Under the pieces are notes generated by a model. That model did not search any database and was not told the origin of the DNA. It saw only the letters and a list, made by a program, of their open reading frames with translations. Both the position numbers and the translations under genes were made by a program. Shown here one piece after another: positions 39,679-49,579 of a DNA stretch of 64,000 nt. Each line of letters starts with the position of its first letter. Position 1 is the first letter of the stretch. Source of the DNA: an uncultured Bacteroides sp. (GTDB taxonomy: Bacteria; Bacteroidota; Bacteroidia; Bacteroidales; Bacteroidaceae); contig CAMTOQ010000001.1 in the NCBI GenBank assembly GCA_947074205.1, positions 62,001-126,000 on the forward strand. The letters run 5' to 3'.

Positions 39679-40427
39679 AAGACGGAATCATCATACAGGC
39701 TCGCACCGGCTCTACTAGGTTGCACAACAAGATATTGCTCCCCTTCTATGGCGAGCAACGCATCATTGACATCTTGATAGAGAATGTGAAACGTAGCTGC
39801 CCCGATACCACTATCGTGTTAGCCACTACCGACCGCCCACAAGATGAGGTGTTGGCCCAAGTAGCTGCAAAGCACGGCATTGGCTGTTTCCGTGGTTCGG
39901 AAGATGATGTATTGAAGCGTTTCATTGGCGCTGCTGAAGCTTACAACATCGACCGCATTGTGCGTGTCTGCTCGGACAATCCTTTCTTGCAAACCGATAC
40001 GTTCCCGTTTTTCTTTTCCGAAGATACTAAGGCCCCTGCCGACTATCTGTCGTATGCCTTTGCCGATGGTCGTCCCACCATTAAGTCGCACCTCGGACTA
40101 TTTGCCGAACTAACCACTACCGACGCTCTTCGCTGCATCGCTGCATCGACTACAGAGAAGCTCTATGTAGAGCACGTCACCATCTACCTCTACACCCATC
40201 CCGAGGAGTTCAAGGTGCATCTGCTACCTCTCCCTGCCGAGTTGGAAGGCAGATTTGACTTGCGCTTCACCCTCGATACAGCCGAAGACTTTGCCCTGCT
40301 GCAAAAGCTCTACAAAGAGTGGATAGAAGAGACGCCCCATACCCTAGACAGCTTGCTGCAATTGGTAGAGGCGCATCCCGACTACCGCAGCCGAATGCTG
40401 GAGAACATTGCCCATAACGAGAAATAA
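39675..40427 (+). CDS. Cytidylyltransferase (SpsF/CMP-nonulosonate synthetase-like)
   Basis: IIIQARTGSTRLHNKILLPFYGEQRIIDILI; ATGA overlap with the upstream gene. Confidence 0.8.
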   Translation: MKDGIIIQARTGSTRLHNKILLPFYGEQRIIDILIENVKRSCPDTTIVLATTDRPQDEVLAQVAAKHGIGCFRGSEDDVLKRFIGAAEAYNIDRIVRVCSDNPFLQTDTFPFFFSEDTKAPADYLSYAFADGRPTIKSHLGLFAELTTTDALRCIAASTTEKLYVEHVTIYLYTHPEEFKVHLLPLPAELEGRFDLRFTLDTAEDFALLQKLYKEWIEETPHTLDSLLQLVEAHPDYRSRMLENIAHNEK

Positions 40428-40437
40428 CCACTAAGAT

Positions 40438-41475
40438 ATGAGTACCTATATCATCGGAGAAATTGGCCAAAACCACAATGGATCGGTGGACATAGCCAAA
40501 CTAATTGTCGAACTTGTTTCGCGCCCCGTTCGCGAGGAGGTTTTCAACATCGATCTGCGTCCAATGGATGCGGTGAAGATGACAAAACGCGACCTTCGCG
40601 AAGAGCTGGCACAGTCGCAGATGAATCGTCCCTACGATTCGCCTCACTCGTTTGGTGCCACCTATGGTGAACACCGCGACTACCTGGAGTTAAGCGACGA
40701 AGGACACCACGAGGTGTATCGTTATGCCAAATCGCTAGGACTCGACTTTGTGGAGACCCTCTGCTCGGTGGGCTGCCTGTCGTTACTGCGACTATTCACC
40801 CCCGACCGTTTGAAAGTGGCTAGCCGAGACCTCACCAATCTACCCCTACTGGAAGCATTGGCAGAGACACGCATCCCCATTATTCTCTCCACAGGTATGG
40901 CGGGCAAGAAGGAGTTGGACGAAGCTTTGGACATCATCACACGTCACCACAACGATATCTCTATCTTGCACTGTGTGTCGCAATATCCCACACACCCCGA
41001 CAACCTCAATCTGCGTACCATCAACTACCTGAAAGAGCATTACGGACAATATAAGATTGGCTTTTCCGATCACACCATCGGTATTGCAGCGCCGGTAGTT
41101 GCTGTAGGCATGGGTGCGGAGATCATCGAGAAACATATCACCATCGACCGCCGTATGAAGGGCACTGACCAACAAGGCTCATTAGGTCCCGACGGTGTGA
41201 ATCGTATGATTCGCGACATTCGCATTGCCGAACGTTGGCTAGGCCGCGACGAACTCTATATCGATCCCTCTGTTGAGGCCGCTAAGCATAAGCTAGAACG
41301 CTCTATAGCAACTCGCCATGCACTGCCCCAAGGACATATCATCAGCGAAACAGACCTACATTTGCTAAGTCCCGGTGATGGTTACAAATGGAGTCAACGC
41401 GATGCTTTAATAGGCAGACGTATTATAAAAGCAGTTGCCGAGAACGAAATCATCTATCCCGACGTTATAGAATAA
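40438..41475 (+). CDS. NeuB-family nonulosonate (KDN/sialic-type) synthase with SAF domain
   Basis: IIGEIGQNHNGS, KVASRDLTNLPLLEA, LSTGMA, GFSDHTIGIAAPVVAVGMGAEIIEKHITIDR; C-terminal antifreeze-like domain. Confidence 0.88.
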   Translation: MSTYIIGEIGQNHNGSVDIAKLIVELVSRPVREEVFNIDLRPMDAVKMTKRDLREELAQSQMNRPYDSPHSFGATYGEHRDYLELSDEGHHEVYRYAKSLGLDFVETLCSVGCLSLLRLFTPDRLKVASRDLTNLPLLEALAETRIPIILSTGMAGKKELDEALDIITRHHNDISILHCVSQYPTHPDNLNLRTINYLKEHYGQYKIGFSDHTIGIAAPVVAVGMGAEIIEKHITIDRRMKGTDQQGSLGPDGVNRMIRDIRIAERWLGRDELYIDPSVEAAKHKLERSIATRHALPQGHIISETDLHLLSPGDGYKWSQRDALIGRRIIKAVAENEIIYPDVIE

Positions 41476-41499
41476 ACCTACCTAAAAACCAATAAAGCT

Positions 41500-42045
41500 A
41501 TGTTACCCAAACTAGTGATTACCGATATAGATGGCGTGTGGACCGATGGCGGAATGTACTACACCCAAGAGGGCGATGTGATGAAACGTTTCTCTGTGAA
41601 AGATGGCTGGGGCGTTCTGTTCCTGCGCGAGCTAGGTATTCCGCTAGCCATTATGACAGGCGAAAACAGTCCCATCGTGCAGAAGCGTGCGGAAAAGCTG
41701 AAAGTAGATCGCTGCTATCTTGGTGTGCAAGACAAAGCGCGACTAGCCTTAGAGATCTGCCGCGAAATGAATATCAGCATGAGCGATGTGGCCTTTATTG
41801 GCGACGACCTCAACGACCTGCCCCTACTCCGTTTAGTGGGTCACAGTGCTTGTCCGCCCAACACTCCCGATTATGTGAAACGCGATGTGCGTTATGTCAC
41901 CATAGCCCATGGCGGCAACGGTGCGTTCCGCGAGTTTGTCGAACATCTGCTACAAGAGGAGAATATGCTAGAAGATAGCATAAAACGAATCTTGCTAAAG
42001 CATATCAACGACTTGCCTAAAGCGGAAGAGGAGTTTAAATTGTAA
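41500..42045 (+). CDS. KdsC-like HAD phosphatase (putative nonulosonate 9-phosphate phosphatase)
   Basis: TDIDGVWTDGGMYY, MTGENSPIVQKRAEKL and FIGDDLNDLPLLRLVG. Confidence 0.85.
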   Translation: MLPKLVITDIDGVWTDGGMYYTQEGDVMKRFSVKDGWGVLFLRELGIPLAIMTGENSPIVQKRAEKLKVDRCYLGVQDKARLALEICREMNISMSDVAFIGDDLNDLPLLRLVGHSACPPNTPDYVKRDVRYVTIAHGGNGAFREFVEHLLQEENMLEDSIKRILLKHINDLPKAEEEFKL

Positions 42046-42070
42046 AGAGGCTAATATTAAAACGACATAC

Positions 42071-42116
42071 AAAAAAGATGGCATTGAGCTTGTGAGTCAA
42101 TGCCATCTTCTTTTTT
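42071..42116. terminator. Bidirectional terminator
   Basis: AAAAAAGATGGCATTGA / TCAATGCCATCTTCTTTTTT. Confidence 0.85.
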
Positions 42117-42133
42117 ATAGTAGTCAACTAGTA

Positions 42134-43924
42134 TTAGCTGATATAAATCTTAAATGATTCACCAGTGTCAATACGGACAATATAAACACCTTGTGGCAAC
42201 GAATATTCTACTACTCTATCGGTTTTTGCAGACTCTATCTGGAAACCATTCAAATCATACAGTGAGATAGAGTGTAAACTGGGGTTTTGTATCTGTAATA
42301 CATTTCCAACAACAGTAATCTCGACAGAAGCAATTGTGCCGGCAGGAGACTGGATACCTGTAGAAAGCATATAGTCGAACGTTATCACACCATCATTTCC
42401 TTCTTTAATCTGCAGGATAGGTCTTTTTACTCGTTCACCATTATTCCACAGTGCAGCAGGAAGGCTAAAATCTGTAAAACTCATATTATTGGTTGAACCG
42501 GGGAAGGTGTCACCATCTTCATCCTCAAGCTCTTTGCTATTATCGGCTGCAATTAGTCTTACATGTTCGTATACCGCAGTAGTTGTGTTTACTCTATTGC
42601 TTCCCCATATAGCCGGCTTATAATGTATTTGTGAGATTAATAACCCATGGCCTGGAAGAGATGCATCCCACTTCACCGGTTGACGGTTTTCCATAACGAA
42701 ATACTCATTCTCATCATGATCGGACACCATGAAATAAGCCTTATTAGACTCTTCTATTGAGGTCAAGCTATGACTACCAGCCACATCAAGCACATCGGGC
42801 TGAAGCCAGCCTAGTGTATATCTTTCCATGGCTCCTAATGCAGGAGGTGTACGTGAGCCGTTGTTGTAAGAGCCAACATCCATCAAAGCCCAACGCCCCA
42901 TGCCATAAAATCCGGAATAAGTGGTATCATAAAGATCGGGTAAACCTAAAATATGACCGTACTCATGACAAAAGGTTCCAATACCATCGAGCTTAGTACC
43001 ACTGCCACCGCTTAGCTCGCATGAGCAAGCATAGTTACCAAGATATTTGCCACTGAGCTTCTTGAAGTAGACATATTCTAATGAAGCCGATTGTGGCCAA
43101 ACAGTCTCGGCTACTCCACCCTGTGCCTCGCCATGACCCGCATAAATCACATAGATAAAATCTACGGTCCCATCATTATTCATATCATATTGCGAGAAAT
43201 CGACACCCCATTCGCTATGAGCTAATAAGCAGGCATCAATAATCATTTGCGATACGTTCTCGCCTTGCGCAGTAGAAGTACCATAAAACTTTCTATTTTG
43301 TGGAAGCGTAACGGGGCCAACAACATCAAATTCCGGAATGAATTTACCACCAGACTGATCGACATAGTAGTCGCGAACACTTCCTGTAGAGTATTCTCCA
43401 GAATAGTTTTCGGCATTGATCATCTCTTTATACACGTCAAGAGTTTCGTAGTCACTGCAGAATTTCACATCTTGATATTCGGCTAGAATGACGATACCCT
43501 TTACTTTACCAACTGTAGGAAAAGATATATTGATAGCACCCGGCATGTTACTCCGAGTTGTTGCAGATAGAACATTTTCTTTCAGAAAAGCCTCCTTCAA
43601 GTCGTGAGTCTTAATACCTAAGATATAGTTATTCTCGTCTGCAGTTCTATTTTCTTTATCGGAAGCTATATATTTACCGGGTATTGCCTTACCCAACTGA
43701 TCGAGCACAGCATAATGCAGCGCTCCATTATCAGCAGCTTTCAGCAAAAGTCCATCGGCAGTTTCATAGAAATGAAAAGATTCATCTCCCTTAACACGGA
43801 CTGTAATTTCAGTACCATCGGGCTGACGATATTTACGCAAACCCGGTTTGGCAGGTATGGCATGTATAAATGAAGTTCCACATAAAAGTAGGAACAAGAG
43901 AGAAAGGATAGTAAGTTTTCTCAT
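42134..43924 (-). CDS. Secreted M6-family metalloprotease with T9SS-like C-terminal tail
   Basis: Signal peptide; zinc motif GTFCHEYGHILGLPDLYD; C-terminal ISLYDLNGFQIESAKTDRVVEYSLPQGVYIVRIDTGESFKIYI. Confidence 0.85.
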   Translation of the reverse strand: MRKLTILSLLFLLLCGTSFIHAIPAKPGLRKYRQPDGTEITVRVKGDESFHFYETADGLLLKAADNGALHYAVLDQLGKAIPGKYIASDKENRTADENNYILGIKTHDLKEAFLKENVLSATTRSNMPGAINISFPTVGKVKGIVILAEYQDVKFCSDYETLDVYKEMINAENYSGEYSTGSVRDYYVDQSGGKFIPEFDVVGPVTLPQNRKFYGTSTAQGENVSQMIIDACLLAHSEWGVDFSQYDMNNDGTVDFIYVIYAGHGEAQGGVAETVWPQSASLEYVYFKKLSGKYLGNYACSCELSGGSGTKLDGIGTFCHEYGHILGLPDLYDTTYSGFYGMGRWALMDVGSYNNGSRTPPALGAMERYTLGWLQPDVLDVAGSHSLTSIEESNKAYFMVSDHDENEYFVMENRQPVKWDASLPGHGLLISQIHYKPAIWGSNRVNTTTAVYEHVRLIAADNSKELEDEDGDTFPGSTNNMSFTDFSLPAALWNNGERVKRPILQIKEGNDGVITFDYMLSTGIQSPAGTIASVEITVVGNVLQIQNPSLHSISLYDLNGFQIESAKTDRVVEYSLPQGVYIVRIDTGESFKIYIS

Positions 43925-44006
43925 ATTGCTTATTTTGAGTTAGTAAATTTAAAGGCATCTTCTGGGTTTCCCCCGAAAATGCCTTTATTATTCACTATAT
44001 CACTGA

Positions 44007-45085
44007 TTATTTAAAAACAACCTTGCTTGTTTTGGCAATGCCATTGCTTACTACAGTTACGAAGTAGATGCCAGAACCATATTGACCCACAGGGATAGTA
44101 GATGCAGTAGTATCAAACAGTGCAACACCACGTAAATCAGAAAGTACTACAAAGTCGAATTCGCCCGAAACATGCAATGCACCTTCGCTCATCCAAACTT
44201 GGTTAGCAAAATCGTTTTGTGACATGATGCTTGTGCCCGTTGCGTCAACCACAGATACAGATCTAATTTGCAAATGGCTACCAAACATATAGTTTTCGGC
44301 AGGGAAAGGAGTTGTCAAGTGGAAACCAATAGTTTTTACTCCGGCTCCTTCTGGAAGTTCAATTTCTTTAGAGTGATACTCTTTATCAGTGCTATCATAA
44401 TCGGTAGTACCGTTATAACCACTGTTATGAATAGTCATAGTTTCTAGTTCCAATTGTGTTTCTACAGTATTGTTGCTACCGCAAGTCACAGTCAAAACAT
44501 CATCTGTCAACGAACGGTATTCGAACTTTAGAACATACTTCTTACCATCTTCAACAGTAAATGGAGGAGAGATAAGCCATTCGTCAGCATCATTCTTAAT
44601 TGACTCGTCGACAAGGAAATAGTTGATAAAATATTCTACACCGATGTAGTTAGTATCAAAGAAAGTGGAGCGCGAAGCGTCAGTGTTTATCATCCATGAG
44701 TGTCCATCATTGTTACCATCAACTCCAGTCCACTGGTTGTTCACCTTGTTTATATCAAAGAAGTCTTCAGCATAAGGTAAGTTCAACGCTGGGCCCATCA
44801 CAATATATGAAGAGTTTGAGCTTGAAGCACCCACCTCATTAGAAGCAGTAATCTCGTAGTAATAAGAAGCAATACGATCGGCACCCATATCTATAAACAT
44901 AGTACGAGACCAATCTTCGGCCAATACTTCTTCATCAGGGAAACGTACAATCTTATAGGTCGTGTTTGCGTAGAAGAAACTAATTCCGAATTTTGTGTTG
45001 TGTACGCTGTTGCGGTTGCAACTGATGCCCCTTGAAGTAGAACAGAGGCTGTTAATGTGAGTAGTAGTTTTCCAATAAATTTAAT
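44007..45085 (-). pseudogene. Decayed secreted protein: signal peptide and Fn3-like/C-terminal tail in different frames
   Basis: The 44007-44924 frame extends upstream as ...GISFFYANTTYKIVRFPDEEVLAEDW without an ATG. A signal-peptide-like (ATT)KFIGKLLLTLTASVLLQGASVATA lies in another frame from 45085. Confidence 0.65.
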
Positions 45086-45311
45086 TTAAATTAGTGTATT
45101 TATACCCAAAGTTAGGTGCTGCAAAAATAGGCACCCTAAAGGGAAAAACAACTGAACATAGATTCATTTAAACCGCAAAAACGGCCTGAACACTATAATT
45201 TATCACATATTTATCTACTATTCTTTCATTTTTTCGCAATTTCTTCAGGTATAGAAACAATTCCTTACAAAACAGCAGACACCCTCATGATGTATTATGT
45301 TAGTAAAAAAG

Positions 45312-48032
45312 TTACTTCACCTCCTCAGCATACAACGAATCGAAAAAATATTCTCCCGAACCAACTTTGAGAACAACATAACCATCTTCTTGTCCCACTA
45401 TTTCAATATCAGATGAGGCATCCAATTTTTTATTTCCCTCTTTTATCGAAGAATACTCAGAAGTAGGGAGATAGACTAAAGCAGTGGTATTGGCAGGAAC
45501 AGTTATTTGTTGTAGGCATCTATCTTCCAGCAGGCCCCAGGTAGATGAAGCTTCGCCATAAGACGTCTGCTGTGTGGCACTGGCAAAAGTCAACCCCTCA
45601 GCAATCCGTGGCCTAATGATGATATTCTTAAATCCGGGGCTTGCCTCCTTGAGCCCTGCCACCTCACGATAAAGCCAATCACCAATCGCCCCATAGGCAT
45701 AGTGGTTGAAGGAGTTCATCTCATCTGTTTGGAAGGCTCCGTTGGGTTTTCGCCCATCCCAGCGCTCCCATATAGTTGTAGCACCCGCTTTCACCGGATA
45801 GAGCCAAGAGGGGTAATCTTCGCGCAATAGTAGTTGGTAAGCCATATCGCTACGGCCATTGTCGGACAAGACATGACAGATATAGGGTGTCCCCAAGAAA
45901 CCTGTAGTGATGTGTCCGTAGCTATTAATATTATCTACTAAGCGGTCTACCGTTTGCCCTCTTAACTCAGCAGGTAGCATATCAAAATGGAGAGCTAGTA
46001 CATAGGCTGTCTGAGTATCGGAAAGAAGTTTCCCGTCTTTGCCTACATAGGCTTTTACAAAAGCATCTTTTACGTTGCCTAATAGGTCGGCGTAATAATC
46101 CACATCTGCTTGCTTGCCTAAAACTTGCGCTGCATTGATAAGTAGCTGGGTGGAGTGGGCAAAGAAGCATTGAGCTATCAGGTGAATGTCGGTAATGGCT
46201 GCTACACCTTCCTCGCCTCCTTGAGGAGCATAAGAGAGCCAGTCGCCAAAATGATATTCCCGCGTATTCCAAAGGTAGCTTGGCGCGTTGTTCGCCATAA
46301 AGTCGACCCACCGCTTCATGCTGTCGTACTGATCGACAAGGATGCTCTCGTCACCATAGGCCATATAGAGTTGCCAAGGAATAATGGTAGCTACATCGGC
46401 CCAACCTGTTGCCGCAGCCGAACCTTCATCGAAAGTATTGGGTACCACATGAGTTATCTTACCATCAGGATATTGTTCTGAGGCAACATCCTTCATCCAC
46501 TTCTTGAAGAAGTTGCGTACATCCCTATTGTAAGCAGCAGTTCTAAAGAATGCTTGTGCATCGCCTGTCCAACCTAGGCGCTCGTCGCGCTGTGGGCAGT
46601 CGGTAGGCACGTCTAGGAAGTTGCTCTTCTGCCCCCACTCTATATTCTTTTGCAGCTGATTGACCAACGGGTGCGAACAGTAGAAGTCACCAGCGTGCGG
46701 CATATCAGAATAGAGAGCTATCACCTCCACATCTTCTGGGTTGATATCTTCGATCCCATCAAATTTAAGGTATCTAAAGCCATAGAAAGTAAAGTGCGGT
46801 TCAAAGAGGTCTTCCCCACCCGAAAGTATATAGGTACTTGTGGCTTTGGCCCCACGCAAGTTGGCTGTATAGAAGTTTCCATCTTTATCCAACACCTCAG
46901 CGTGGTAAATACGTACCGTATCACCTTTGTTACCTTTGAGACGAATCCTCTCCCAGCCTACTAGGTTTTGTCCAAAGTCGAGTACCATCTCTCCTTTTGG
47001 AGTAGTGATGACAGAGTCGGTGGTAAACACCTCATGTTGCTTCACAGGCTGATTATAGGTGGCTATCAGATTATCAAAACTGTAATTGGCCTGCTTCACC
47101 GATAGCCAGTTGGTTGTATCGTAGTCCACACCAAGCCACCCTTGCAATACTTTACAGGCATCATAGGTTTCGCCATCGTAGATTTCCGATAACATTATCG
47201 GCCCAAAAGAGCTTTTCCAGTCCGATTCCGTAATAACAATATCTTTAGAACCATCTTCGTAAAGGATCTCTAGCTGACAAAGCAAGCCCAATCGATCGCC
47301 ATATATATTTTTCCCCTTCACGGAAGCTAATCTGCCCTTATACCATCCATTCCCTACTACAGCGCCGATAATATTGGGGCCGTCTTGAAGAAGATTAGTC
47401 ACATCGTAGGCCTGATATTGAAGACGTTTATTGTAGTTGGTCCACCCGGGTGTGAAGTAGGCATCGCCTATCCTGTTATCATTCAGATATGCCTCGTACA
47501 CCCCTCTCGAGGTGAGGTAAGCTGTAGCCGATTTAATCGCCTTACCCACTTCGAACTCACTTCTAAAGTAGGGGCAGCGTGTTTCATCGGGATTATTGTC
47601 AGAGGTTTCTATCCACTGCGCCTTCCAGTTGGCAGGATTCATTAACCCCGTTTGCCAAAGTGTCACTTCACTTGTAGCTGATTGGTGCTTATTGTCCCAC
47701 ACCTTGACCCGCCAGTAGTAGCGAGAAGAAGGCTGAAGCGATGGTCCTCCATAGGGCACACTGATAGATTGATCACTTACTACCTTTCCCGACATCCATA
47801 ACGGACTACCTGAACATTCTGCATTCTCGAACACTTCTATTTCATAGGCGCTCTGCATCACTCCCCGTTTATCGGAGTGTAATATCCAGCTAAAAAGAGG
47901 ATTCGTATTATCCAAGCCGATAGGGTCTGTCATCCCCTCGACTTTCAAATCGGTCACTACGAGTTTTGCACTCAATACACAGCAAAACAGTAGAAGGAAT
48001 AGAGTTGATAGAGTAAAGCGTTTCATAGGCAT
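45312..48032 (-). CDS. GH78 alpha-L-rhamnosidase
   Basis: 906 aa; FLDVPTDCPQRDERLGWTGDAQAFFRTAAYN and TTIWERWDG motifs; signal peptide. Confidence 0.92.
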   Translation of the reverse strand: MPMKRFTLSTLFLLLFCCVLSAKLVVTDLKVEGMTDPIGLDNTNPLFSWILHSDKRGVMQSAYEIEVFENAECSGSPLWMSGKVVSDQSISVPYGGPSLQPSSRYYWRVKVWDNKHQSATSEVTLWQTGLMNPANWKAQWIETSDNNPDETRCPYFRSEFEVGKAIKSATAYLTSRGVYEAYLNDNRIGDAYFTPGWTNYNKRLQYQAYDVTNLLQDGPNIIGAVVGNGWYKGRLASVKGKNIYGDRLGLLCQLEILYEDGSKDIVITESDWKSSFGPIMLSEIYDGETYDACKVLQGWLGVDYDTTNWLSVKQANYSFDNLIATYNQPVKQHEVFTTDSVITTPKGEMVLDFGQNLVGWERIRLKGNKGDTVRIYHAEVLDKDGNFYTANLRGAKATSTYILSGGEDLFEPHFTFYGFRYLKFDGIEDINPEDVEVIALYSDMPHAGDFYCSHPLVNQLQKNIEWGQKSNFLDVPTDCPQRDERLGWTGDAQAFFRTAAYNRDVRNFFKKWMKDVASEQYPDGKITHVVPNTFDEGSAAATGWADVATIIPWQLYMAYGDESILVDQYDSMKRWVDFMANNAPSYLWNTREYHFGDWLSYAPQGGEEGVAAITDIHLIAQCFFAHSTQLLINAAQVLGKQADVDYYADLLGNVKDAFVKAYVGKDGKLLSDTQTAYVLALHFDMLPAELRGQTVDRLVDNINSYGHITTGFLGTPYICHVLSDNGRSDMAYQLLLREDYPSWLYPVKAGATTIWERWDGRKPNGAFQTDEMNSFNHYAYGAIGDWLYREVAGLKEASPGFKNIIIRPRIAEGLTFASATQQTSYGEASSTWGLLEDRCLQQITVPANTTALVYLPTSEYSSIKEGNKKLDASSDIEIVGQEDGYVVLKVGSGEYFFDSLYAEEVK

Positions 48033-48115
48033 AGATGCATTAGTTAGAAGGCTTACTCAAAGATAGTCAATATTCCAATAAGTACCTGATATTAAGACTG
48101 TTTTTTGTATTACCA

Positions 48116-48493
48116 TTAACTCTGCAGATACAAACATTTCCTCCCATTAACCACATAAATCTTGCCGGCTTCTGGGGTCACTATCCTCCGCCCTTGCAGA
48201 TCATAATCACTGTTTCAGCCGATTCATCTTCTAGTATGGCATTGGGAAGAATGGTGTATATGCGGATATCACATCACCCTCTTTAGCTACTTTGCACAAC
48301 TCAGCATAAGTCTCATGATTAGCACACACAGCACACACAGTGACTCCGGCAGGTAGCTGTAGGGTATCAGCACTGTAGATGCTAGCAAAATGATAAGTAG
48401 CAAACTCCGCTATGGGTTCGGCTGCCAATGCCGCAAGTGTAGCGCCGCAAATACCATATACCGAACTATAGGCTTGCACCTGTTCAGCGGAGT
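48116..48493 (-). pseudogene. Remnant of the C-terminus of a secreted protein (YDLQGRR-type tail), frameshifted
   Basis: Frame 1: NSAEQVQAYSSVYGICGATLAALAAEPIAEFATYHFASIYSADTLQLPAGVTVCAV...*. Frame 2, downstream: YDLQGRRIVTPEAGKIYVVNGRKCLYLQS*. Confidence 0.65.
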
Positions 48494-48603
48494 TCTAGCC
48501 AAATTGAATTGAGAAAAGACAAAAATAAAATAGGCACTTATCTTGCCCATCTAATGATGGAAAAAGATAAATGCCTATTATAACTATTATTTTTTACTAG
48601 ATC

Positions 48604-49188
48604 TTAGAAGCGAGCTCTAACACCGACAATGGCAACACCCAATTGGCCAACACCAAGTTCTGCAAAACCTGCAATAGATTTACCTACTTCAAAGCCGAGC
48701 GCAGATACCTGCCAACCAAATCTAACTGAAGAGTCTGATTGATTGCCTACCTTATCTTTATAAAGAGTAACACCTAGAGCTACTGCCGAATAAAGAGTAA
48801 ATATATCACTGTGTACCCATTCACCTTTCACACGAGGCATCACTGTAATATAATCAAATTTCTGCTTCGTTGCATCATTGCCTTTGTCACCACTAACCCA
48901 GTCTTTTGAGCGATGTGAATAAGAAAGGACACCACCAATACCAAACGTCTTGTTTAGTCGATAGTTATACATAAGACTTATTGCACCCATAGATTTATCG
49001 TTCTTATCTCTTAGACCAGACAAGCCTGAAACAAAAGCATCAGAGAACGAATCAATATAATCGGATGCAGGTAGAACACCGTAACCAAGTGAAATTTCGT
49101 GTCTCTGGAGGTCATTCTGCGAGAATGCAGTTGCTGATAGCGCCAACATTAGGAGGGACAAGCACCACTTTTTACCTTTTTTAATCAT
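48604..49188 (-). CDS. Outer-membrane beta-barrel family protein
   Basis: Signal peptide MIKKGKKWCLSLLMLALSATAFSQ; alternating beta-strands; C-terminal VGVRARF. Confidence 0.65.
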   Translation of the reverse strand: MIKKGKKWCLSLLMLALSATAFSQNDLQRHEISLGYGVLPASDYIDSFSDAFVSGLSGLRDKNDKSMGAISLMYNYRLNKTFGIGGVLSYSHRSKDWVSGDKGNDATKQKFDYITVMPRVKGEWVHSDIFTLYSAVALGVTLYKDKVGNQSDSSVRFGWQVSALGFEVGKSIAGFAELGVGQLGVAIVGVRARF

Positions 49189-49493
49189 AATAAATGTGTT
49201 ATTGTTAATATTCGCTACAAATATACTGTTTTTACTAAAAAAACAGCATTTAAAACGACTTATATTAAATTATATTTAAAGAAATCACCACGTAGATACA
49301 GTAATCCTATCAGAGAAAGCTATAAAGATGCAACAACAATTCCCATCAAGAAAGTCCGCAAATAGGCGGTATAATCGCAATTATAAGAAAATAATTTTAC
49401 TACAAACACGCTCCATCTATTTGCATTTTAGCAAACTCGATAGACAAGAAAAAAAATAGTTAAATTTATAGGAAAAATACAACTGAATTAACG

Positions 49494-49501
49494 TATATTT
49501 G
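49494..49501 (+). promoter_or_regulatory. Putative -7 box (TATATTTG) upstream of the fimbrillin array
   Basis: TAnnTTTG match about 78 nt before the first array start codon; no clear -33 TTTG seen. Confidence 0.45.
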
Positions 49502-49579
49502 CCGTCCCATAAATAAACACGACAGGTTTTGGGATCATAAAACACAATTTTACAGCACTGAAAAACATACGACAGTCTA

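Noticed and set aside
44007-44924. Intact 305-aa protein as listed in the ORF track
   Set aside because: The listed start is a TTG inside a continuous Fn3-like frame; no signal peptide in frame, so treated as a pseudogene.
42134-49188. Mobile element or prophage
   Set aside because: Gene remnants are present, but I saw no integrase, transposase, terminase or phage structural signature.
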